Assembly (NCBI GenBank): GCA_035048485.1
Contig: CM068587.1
Location: forward strand, 33,217,001-33,281,000
Origin: Pteria penguin
Lineage: Eukaryota; Mollusca; Bivalvia; Pterioida; Pteriidae
DNA length: 64,000 nucleotides
Direction of reading: 5' to 3'
The notes below the pieces were generated by a model. It ran no database searches. It was not told the origin of the DNA and worked only from the letters and a program-made list of their open reading frames with translations. Position numbers and translations under genes: made by a program. Positions 58,501 through 64,000 of the stretch are shown here, one piece after another. Each line of letters starts with the position of its first letter. Position 1 is the first letter of the stretch.

Positions 58501-61500
58501 TTTTGTTTTTCTTTGATTCAAATGAAGTTATTAAGGTAAATATCAAAATAAGTAACAGTAAATTATCTTCTTCACACAGTCTCTTCCGGTATTTAGACCA
58601 GTAGAGCTTCTGACTCGTCAGACCCTCTGATTACCCTCTCTTCCAAAAGACAGACATACAACGAGGAACCATTAAATCTCGAACCCGAACAAAAACCCGA
58701 ACTTAACACGCTAGCTACTGAGCTGTGCCGGCTGTATATATATACGTACATGTAATTTCTTTTTCAAATGTACGTACATGCAATTTCTTTTAAAATGAAC
58801 ACAAAACTACGCCCGTCGGTGTTTTCAAAATGAAAGTTACTTCCTCTTTACGAGTTCCAATGAAAAATTAAGTATACAGTTATAAAAGCTACAGAAAGAT
58901 AAATATACAATAGGTATGAGAATTTTCCTGGAAAATCTTCTCATCTATTTTTGTCTGCAGTATCCACTACGGTAGTATTTAAAGGTGATTTGAACACATA
59001 AGCACATCATTCACCAAGTATTTGCATATTAAGAAAATGCCACAGTTTTCGGTATATTAATGTTTTCCCTCATCTTCGCGCATCAAGTGTTAAGGTCCGC
59101 TACGCTCCTTTTCAGTGGTTGGCTGTTGCCTTGGTTAGTGATTGGTTGATTATGTTTTGCGTCGCTTTCAACAAATTTTCAGTCATATCACGACATGGAA
59201 GCTGGGGCAATCCGGGAATCGAACCTGGATCGTCGGCGCCGTAAGCCAAGCACTTAACCATTACACCAAGCTTGTTCTCTTTGTTGTGGAGCTTGGTGAA
59301 TCGTAACACTTGGCTCGCGAATATGGTTTTCCCTGTTCTGTGGAAATTAAAAAGAAAGGGGCGCATAAAACAGAAGATGTTTGAGACACTTTCCTATGCA
59401 GATTTTTCAGATACTCTATATCTGAAAGTCAGAAGAATACATAGCTGATTGCTCAATTGATTATTGTTTTACGTCAGTCCATGGTTATTTCACGTATATG
59501 GTGACGGCATCTGTCTGATGCATTGCATAGAAATTTAAACTTTTCCAACGGACCTTTCCGAAGCAGTGAGGGATCTTTTACGTGCCACATTTGTCGTAAT
59601 ACGGAATCTCGGTTTTCACTGTCTTATCAGAAGGACAGGACACCGGTGTGTCCACAGCGCGAGTCGAACCCAGGACCTTTCGGTCATATACATATTATCT
59701 CATCCACTAACTACACCGTAGGAGCATTAGCAAAATATGTAAGAATAAAACTTTATTATATCTAAATAGCTGTTTCCAAATGGGCATTGACAGTGAAGAG
59801 AATAACTGTAGACATACAATAAAATTATGCAACCCCCATCCCACCCCTCCTTACTATTAATGTTAAAAAAATCGTTCTTTACTACTGCTGCATGCGTCTG
59901 CTTTAACCTCGGTCCATTCAGATTTTAGTATGGGGAGTGATGTAGATTTTCAATATACGTGCGTCTCCAAATTCCTGAATTAGCGCGACTTATGGCAATC
60001 TCCAATACAGACCGTGTAACCCTTTGACCCAAAATAATTCCCAGTATTTTATGTAAGACACAAGACACATACCTGCTTGCTATCTGGTTCCAAAAGCGTT
60101 GCTTCGTATACGAAGAAAGTACTGATGCCGATAAAAATGATGGGAATGGCAAACCGAACAACACGCAGAGTTACGAAATCACTGAATCCATTACGAAGAA
60201 ACACCACAATACGATTTCTGTCCTGGAAGTGTTTTCTATCTTTCGTGTTTTTCTTTATTTTTTTCTTTATTTCTGATTTTTCCACTACTACGTCCTTGCT
60301 GCAGCGCTGGTTTGTCTCTTTACATAATTCTGTCCTAGAGTTTGTACTACTCTGGTCGGTTGATAAATTACTGTCAAATGAAATGGTAGAACCTGCTATT
60401 TTGTCATTGTTTGTGTTTCCGTAGAGACGACGGCTATCGTCGGCAGCGGTGTTTCTAGGATTACACAAGAAAGACTTACTGGCATTGACTTGAGGTGAAC
60501 ACGATTTCCGGAACGCACATGGAAGACAGCAGCACAAACTGGAGCACAATTTCTCATGGAGTTTTTTCGTCATTGGTTTTATCTTTTCGGAATATAACAT
60601 GATAGCTGTAGGAAAATATATCAGGTCGCAAATATAATTTACCGCAACTAAAATACCGGAAAATAGTCCGAACGTTTTGACTGCAAGTAACGGAGAAAAA
60701 GCACTGACTAGAAATGCCGTCATCGTAGTCAAAGACGTGACGAACGTCGTTTTGGCAGCATTGCGGTAACATTCTGAAAGACGATGAGCTTTGGATGGAA
60801 AGTCTTTATTGGATGAGAGGCGCCACGTGTCATAAAAGACAAACACGTCATCGGCTCCGATACCTAGAATTATGAACATGGCGATGATGTGAAAGAATCC
60901 GAAATACTCGTAGCCGAAGGCATAACGGTATATAAGGTTTGTCAACAAATAACTGGTGATAATACTGATAATTGCTAAAAAGGTGACAAAGAATGAAGCG
61001 CTCTGGAACCACATGAAAGCAAAAATAAACAGAAAGCTGCCTATTGCCAACTTCATATCTTTGAATGCTTGCTGAGTAGAGTCATAATTAAACATCTTCT
61101 CGCTGATGTAGTATAAATTCATTTTATCTTTGAGGAAGCCATCTTGCATATCCTCTAAATTTGGTTTTAATTGATTGATCAAGTAAGATTCAATTCTACT
61201 GTCACTATTACCCCCGATTAGTGGATAACCAAGAAGAAAGAAAAGACGAGTTTTAGACGATGGCGTACTTTTTTCACAAGGATCGTAATTTTTTTCTAGG
61301 AAATACCTCAAATACTCCCTCGTTTCGTTAAATTTCATTGCATCACAGAGCACCTGCTTATTTCCAAATGATTGTGGCTGGAAAGCATTATCAATATATT
61401 CATATGTCCCATCAAAAAGTCTCAGGACAGATAGCGGTTTCTTACACGTGTCCCAATAATCACGTTGACAATAAACACGTGTGTAATCTTGGAAATTAAA

Positions 61501-61817
61501 TAGGCGATTCTCTACTGTTTGTAATAATTTCAAATTCGTTTCCGAAAATACATCTCCGTGGTGTGTTTCTAAAAATACCTCCAGGATATCCCCGAGCTGT
61601 CCGTTCATCCAATACGGATAGTAATAATCGTAAACTGGTCGTACCACGCGGTTTTTGAAGTCGTTACGGAAACGCCACGCGAGATCTCGGGTGTTCGATG
61701 TGTGATGATGGAGGGTGAGCGGAAGTGAGTTAAATTCGACAGGAAAGACATTGGAACCTTTCAGTACTAAGGCAATAGTGGTGATTATTGTACCGATGTG
61801 AAGAGTAGAGGAAAGCA
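49987..61817 (-). CDS. Dispatched/Patched-like RND protein with sterol-sensing domain, 9 exons, 5' partial
   Basis: Exons in gene order: 61817-60073, 56570-56343, 55473-55348, 53684-53529, 53235-53106, 52279-52152, 51620-51543, 51051-50881, 50415-49987. All junctions are GT/AG and phases agree, giving 1063 residues plus stop. The first seen exon starts at an acceptor (TTTTGCAG) in mid-codon, so an upstream exon with the start codon is missing. Layout: TM1 about 5-25, extracellular loop to about 255, sterol-sensing TM2-6 about 257-407 with GIGADD at 319-324, a Cys-rich and charged cytosolic loop, TM7 about 553-573, second extracellular loop, then TM8-12 from about 868 with GLSIDY near 933. The twelve-TM, two-loop plan and acidic residues in TM4 and TM10 mark the RND family; the ADD and IDYVVHL motifs fit Dispatched better than Patched. 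The expected role is export or transport of a sterol-linked or lipophilic ligand at the plasma membrane. Confidence 0.93.
50881..51051 (-). CDS. Dispatched-like exon, TM8-9
   Basis: 171 nt, phase 0 at both ends (acceptor TTTTTATCAAG, donor CTTGGG/GTAAGT). Encodes two hydrophobic spans, GSIIGLCCACPILIITTQNV and GIIATVYISLVTTCVVGII. Confidence 0.92.
51543..51620 (-). CDS. Dispatched-like exon, end of loop 2
   Basis: A 78-nt exon, phase 0 at both ends (acceptor TCTTTTTAG, donor CAGCAG/GTATGG). Encodes LEKMPSSMKSGFQCTTSTWH and WIMVQQ, leading into TM8. Confidence 0.87.
52152..52279 (-). CDS. Dispatched-like exon, loop 2
   Basis: 128 nt completing the split Ala (acceptor CATTTTCAG) and ending phase 0 (GAGGAG/GTAAGA). 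Encodes SYYGTKLRYVGIRVNLTISV, including an NLT sequon, and YDRWEKFMQEE; the pattern of a Tyr/Arg-rich strand followed by an amphipathic helix is typical of the RND loop 2. Confidence 0.9.
52475..52590. repeat. (TTA)n-(ATA)n palindromic trinucleotide array
   Basis: About 40 bp of TTATTA units is followed, after ATC, by about 65 bp of AATAAT units, so the two halves are complementary and can form a long AT hairpin. It lies in an intron of the Dispatched-like gene. Confidence 0.9.
52690..52968 (+). mobile_element. tRNA-derived SINE, family A, plus orientation
   Basis: Head GCAGCCGAGTTTGTTATGTG with B box GGGTTCAAGTCCCGC, body TTTTTCGGATGAGGCAGTAA, CAGGCAGGTGCCGTCAC and tail TAAAACAATAATCAAACAAA. 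The only clear family A copy in this orientation. Confidence 0.8.
53106..53235 (-). CDS. Dispatched-like exon, loop 2
   Basis: 130 nt, phase 0 start (acceptor ATATTTCAG) and phase 1 end (CTTAG/GTACAG). Encodes IGVGYWLTNKYSN and a segment ending in GETQQARNAFL. Confidence 0.88.
53529..53684 (-). CDS. Dispatched-like exon, loop 2
   Basis: 156 nt, phase 0 at both ends (acceptor CCTTTGCAG, donor CTGGAG/GTAGAC). Encodes EDVAEQKYNGRYPQDLYMDI onward, with one N-glycosylation sequon (NVS). Confidence 0.87.
53795..53910. repeat. ~23-bp minisatellite
   Basis: About five units of the type ACTGGTGTAATGCCACTATA in tandem, with length variation. Located in an intron between two loop-2 exons of the Dispatched-like gene. 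Confidence 0.85.
54781..54922. mobile_element. hAT-like MITE
   Basis: The left end CAGTGGCGGATTAGAGGG and the right end (read on the minus strand CAGTGGCGAATCCAGG) resemble hAT-type terminal repeats with the CAGTGGCG start. Inner G-rich/C-rich blocks also pair. No ORF, 142 bp. No clean 8-bp target duplication was found. A related right end lies near 63180-63228. Confidence 0.6.
55015..55110. repeat. Poly-C and poly-T/G low complexity
   Basis: A run of C, then T-rich sequence with GTTGTTGG units and a run of T. No coding meaning. Confidence 0.75.
55348..55473 (-). CDS. Dispatched-like exon, loop 2
   Basis: 126 nt, phase 0 at both ends (acceptor CTTTTACAG, donor CTACAG/GTATGA); encodes 42 residues from RLCQRLEAMTSEEAY to MERYLQ. 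Skipping would keep frame. Confidence 0.88.
55610..56080. repeat. 70-bp satellite, six units, seeded from a SINE
   Basis: The anchor CCTCGGTGTTTATTGTT occurs at 55654, 55724, 55794, 55864 and 55934, with the diverged TTCGGTG version at 56004: exactly 70 bp apart each time. Upstream of the first unit are GGAAGGATCTTTGCGTTCC and CCGTGACACAGGGCCTCGG, which match the family A SINE body (GGATCTTTAACG, GTGACACGAGGCCTCGG). The array thus seems to have expanded from part of a SINE. It sits in an intron of the Dispatched-like gene. Confidence 0.9.
56343..56570 (-). CDS. Dispatched-like exon, second extracellular loop start
   Basis: Phase 0 at both ends (acceptor TTCATTACAG, donor CTGCAT/GTAAGT). Encodes VQIYRSSHNYGKANLLHYYG and a Cys-containing loop segment (SSCNLKSTEYCQGTTVW). 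It follows TM7 directly in the protein. Confidence 0.93.
56665..56735. mobile_element. SINE family A fragment
   Basis: TTCTTGTTTTACGTCACCTC and CTATATGGTGACGGTCAT match the family A tail; nothing else of the element remains. Confidence 0.5.
57292..58165 (-). mobile_element. Hairpin-ended element with ~155-bp tandem core
   Basis: Read on the minus strand it opens with the hairpin CCTCCTTC-GAA-GAAGGAGG region near 58140-58160 (ATGCCTCCTTCGAAGAAGGA), then a GGTCGGTCGGTCCGTCTGTC microsatellite, then about 3.5 copies of a core unit. On the plus strand GAACTTGACC recurs at 57661, 57816 and 57988. It closes with GATATGCTACGTTGGTGTTG and CTCTTGTTTTTAA, homologous in order and sequence to 2940-3136. 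No protein-coding capacity. Confidence 0.65.
58590..58736 (-). mobile_element. Diverged SINE tRNA-like head
   Basis: TTCCAAAAGACAGACATACA and an ACACGCTAGCTACTGAGCTG stretch ending in TGCCGGCTG resemble a decayed family A body and head. Low conservation. Confidence 0.4.
59134..59275 (-). mobile_element. SINE family B copy
   Basis: Plus strand: GATTGGTTGATTATGTTTTG (tail), GTCGCTTTCAACAAATTTTC, ATATCACGACATGGAAGCTG, then a head whose minus strand reads CAGGTTCGATTCCCGG (B box) and TTGGTGTAATGGTTAAG (A box). Confidence 0.85.
59450..59720 (-). mobile_element. tRNA-derived SINE, family A
   Basis: TGATTATTGTTTTACGTCAG tail, ATATGGTGACGGCATCTGTC, CGAAGCAGTGAGGGATCTTT body and a head with GGGTTCGACTCGCG on the minus strand. 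Located in the intron just after the large first exon of the Dispatched-like gene. Confidence 0.85.
60073..61817 (-). CDS. Dispatched-like exon (TM1, loop 1, sterol-sensing domain, TM7)
   Basis: A 1745-nt exon encoding residues 1-582 of the visible protein. It includes a Cys cluster CSSLCCCLPC after TM6, a candidate palmitoylation site, and a Lys-rich stretch EIKKKIKKNTKD in the cytosolic loop. GIGADDVFVFYDTW in TM4 contains two adjacent Asp residues, expected to couple to ion flux in RND proteins. Several loop-1 cysteines (YCQRDYWDTCKKP) suggest disulfides. It ends in phase 0 at AAGCAG/GTATGT. Confidence 0.95.
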
Positions 61818-64000
61818 CTGCAAAAGAAATATATCATATAAAACAAAACGACATATGCCAAGCGTTCCTACTTCGTGAATATTTATTGGTTACTGACTGT
61901 ATATCTTTATATATTTTCGCTCGATGTTCTCGCGCTGCAGAAGACCGAGTTTGCAAGTTCCTCCTCCGCGCAAAGACATCGGGCGAAAATATATAAGCAA
62001 TAACTTAATATTTCTGTTATATACACTTCCTTCCTTATGAAGTAAAAATGAATAAAATCAAAACATTTTAAGTTCAAAGAAATTTTTTATCCAGTGTAAA
62101 TTCAACATTACAGTGCGCGTAATATTATTTAGTGACGTCACGATCGGTATTCGAAACGGGTCCAGGGCAAAATATGATACAATATTGATGTTTCGATTTT
62201 ATGTTAAGTACATGTATATGGAGAACGAAAGTAGAGGATATGATAATGAAATTGTATTTATTTCTTTCGTGAAAATATTCTAAATTAAAACATGAGAGTG
62301 CTTTAAAGGTTAGATTGTGATGTCCTTACACTTAGGACATACATTGCAGACCCATAGGCATAGAGACCAAGACAGGCCCTTACATTTTTATGATGATGCT
62401 CAACCATAAACCTCAATTCCCCTCCCCAAATAAAAATAATATACATAAGAGAGTGAACAATTATAACAGATTATCACTAAAATGGTATGATTTAGCGTTT
62501 TAAAGAAACTGTAGTAATTATAGACATCTATTCCCTTCCCGGATCCTTCTCTTGTCGAAATGTGTCTTAAATATGCATGCTATGTGAAAATGTGTGTTCC
62601 CCTCTCCACTTTTGACTGGCTTCCCGTCCTGTTTAGACCTTTGCTTATGGATAAAATGTGACATATTATGCTAAAGTGACTCTTGAACTTCTTTCAGCTA
62701 AGACACATATATACATGTCTTTTATGTAAGATAATGATGCAGCATCAAGTATTAGCCAAAATAGTCAGCCATTTTCAATGCCAAATATGGACTTTTACTC
62801 ATATTATTTTAATGTTTTTCAACTTTACTATCTATATATGTCTTGTAAATTTGTAGCGAACCCCCCACCCCTCTCGCCCCTTCTAAATCCACTTATATTA
62901 TGAAATCTTGCAGGACACTTAATCACCTCAAGAACACTTTGGCACGTCAGGTAAAATGAAAAGGCCAACATGCATGTATGACAAGTTTATACTCAGTCGT
63001 GTATCAAAGACATTTGAAAAAAGGGGTCCCACGATAACTTGGGGTATACGCATTTCAAAACATTTCATGAGAAATTCAGTAGCAAATTTAGAGCCATCCC
63101 CCACCTTTCGATATATATTTATAAGTAAAATTTCAGATGTGGCACCAAAAATAGTCGAGTAGTTTGCCTAATACATATGTGCCCCCTCCCCCTTTTCTTT
63201 CTTTTCGGAAATCCTGGATTCGCCACTGGAATTTATTGCCTTTTAATAAGAGATAAACGTGAGTCCTGTTTCCAATCTCTATATCTGCCCCAGATATTCG
63301 GCAGTCGGTCAGTATTATTACTAGAGATGTCTTTACATAGATCGAATATTATGACACCTAAACCTCAAAAAGACAAAATCTACAGGTAATAATATTGTAT
63401 CGGACGTGGTCTGTTCCACGCTGGTACATATAATAGATCGATAGCAGCAGATCGAAGTTCTGTTGTGTACTAAACTGTTTTAGAACGCAATTAATATGCA
63501 TTAATCTGATCTTAGAGGTGACTGACCCTTTTTCGGTGGGATTTTTTCCCTCTTGTGTACAGTGTACGTCTTAAAATGTACCAGGACTACACGTATAAGA
63601 ACAATGTCGTCGTGGTCGTCTTGTATGAGAGAAAACACGACATGGTTTCTACCTCTCATATGCCTTTGAATTCAATCACAATAATCAATAAAATTTTCCT
63701 TTATTTGATATGATTACTTTTCATCTCTTTTGTCAGCACCAATGCTTTGTGTAATATACTTGATCCACCACTGAGGATATTCGCATTAGACAAGTCGAGC
63801 GGTAATTTTTTTCAAGACTGTCCCGTGCTGAGAAGTCTAGTATGTTGATCGATTATATTAGCATTATATCGTCTGATGAAAGCTTTGAATACAAACACTC
63901 ATACTGCAATGTTTGAATAGGCTTGTGTTTTGAGAAATGTTTTGGTTACTGTCCTACGTACAAGTCTGAAAGAAGCAATTTTATTTAGGGGCTTATTCTA
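61818..64000. other. Upstream of the visible Dispatched-like exon; no exon recognised
   Basis: Expected to contain intron sequence and possibly the missing first exon of the Dispatched-like gene, but no convincing minus-strand exon with ATG and donor was found. A hAT-like right end (GGAAATCCTGGATTCGCCAC near 63208) and a shorter one near 63762 (GATCCACCACTG) are the only recognisable features. Confidence 0.4.

Noticed and set aside
60077..60424. Plus-strand ORF opposite the Dispatched-like exon
   Set aside because: Shadow of the minus-strand coding exon.

Overview
The window is AT-rich animal nuclear DNA, most likely from a mollusc and probably a bivalve. The evidence is small exons separated by long introns with GT/AG borders, many tRNA-derived SINE copies of two families, elements with terminal hairpins and internal tandem repeats of the kind common in bivalve genomes, and a nuclear receptor with two DNA-binding domains, a lineage known from molluscs, flatworms and some crustaceans. 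No bacterial features, CRISPR arrays or rRNA are present.

Only two genes can be reconstructed with confidence, and their 3' ends face each other. Gene 1 (+ strand, 12796-43210, ten exons) encodes a 1122-residue nuclear receptor with two complete C4/C4 zinc-finger DNA-binding domains in tandem, a long Ser/Gln/Asn-rich hinge carrying an 11-unit nine-residue Ser-Pro repeat, and a C-terminal ligand-binding domain. All ten exons join in frame. The two DBD exon pairs have the same intron positions and phases, so the second DBD looks like the product of an exon-pair duplication. Gene 2 (- strand, 61817 down to 49987, nine exons seen, 5' end missing) encodes at least 1063 residues of a Dispatched/Patched-type RND membrane protein with a sterol-sensing domain; all eight introns are phase-consistent.

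Layout: 1-12.7 kb is intergenic and repeat-dominated (SINEs, a 147-bp tandem element, a 12-bp minisatellite, a 2.2-kb satellite built on 22-bp monomers). 12.8-43.2 kb is the receptor gene; its 12.9-kb first intron and 8.1-kb second intron hold SINEs, a MITE, a near-perfect hairpin and two unexplained ORFs. 43.2-48.6 kb is AT-rich and free of recognisable mobile elements and may be a long receptor 3' UTR. 48.6-50 kb is SINE-rich spacer. 50-61.8 kb is the Dispatched-like gene, with SINEs, a hAT-like MITE, a 70-bp satellite that seems to have grown out of a SINE, and another hairpin-ended tandem element in its introns. 61.8-64 kb shows no coding exon.

The two genes are not obviously one system: one encodes a transcription factor, the other a membrane transporter of the family that handles sterol-linked ligands. 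The strongest points for follow-up are the unusual first DBD (P-box CLPCKS), the duplicated exon module, the four-fold 49-bp repeat that copies the exon 2 splice donor, and the CTD-like Ser-Pro repeat.
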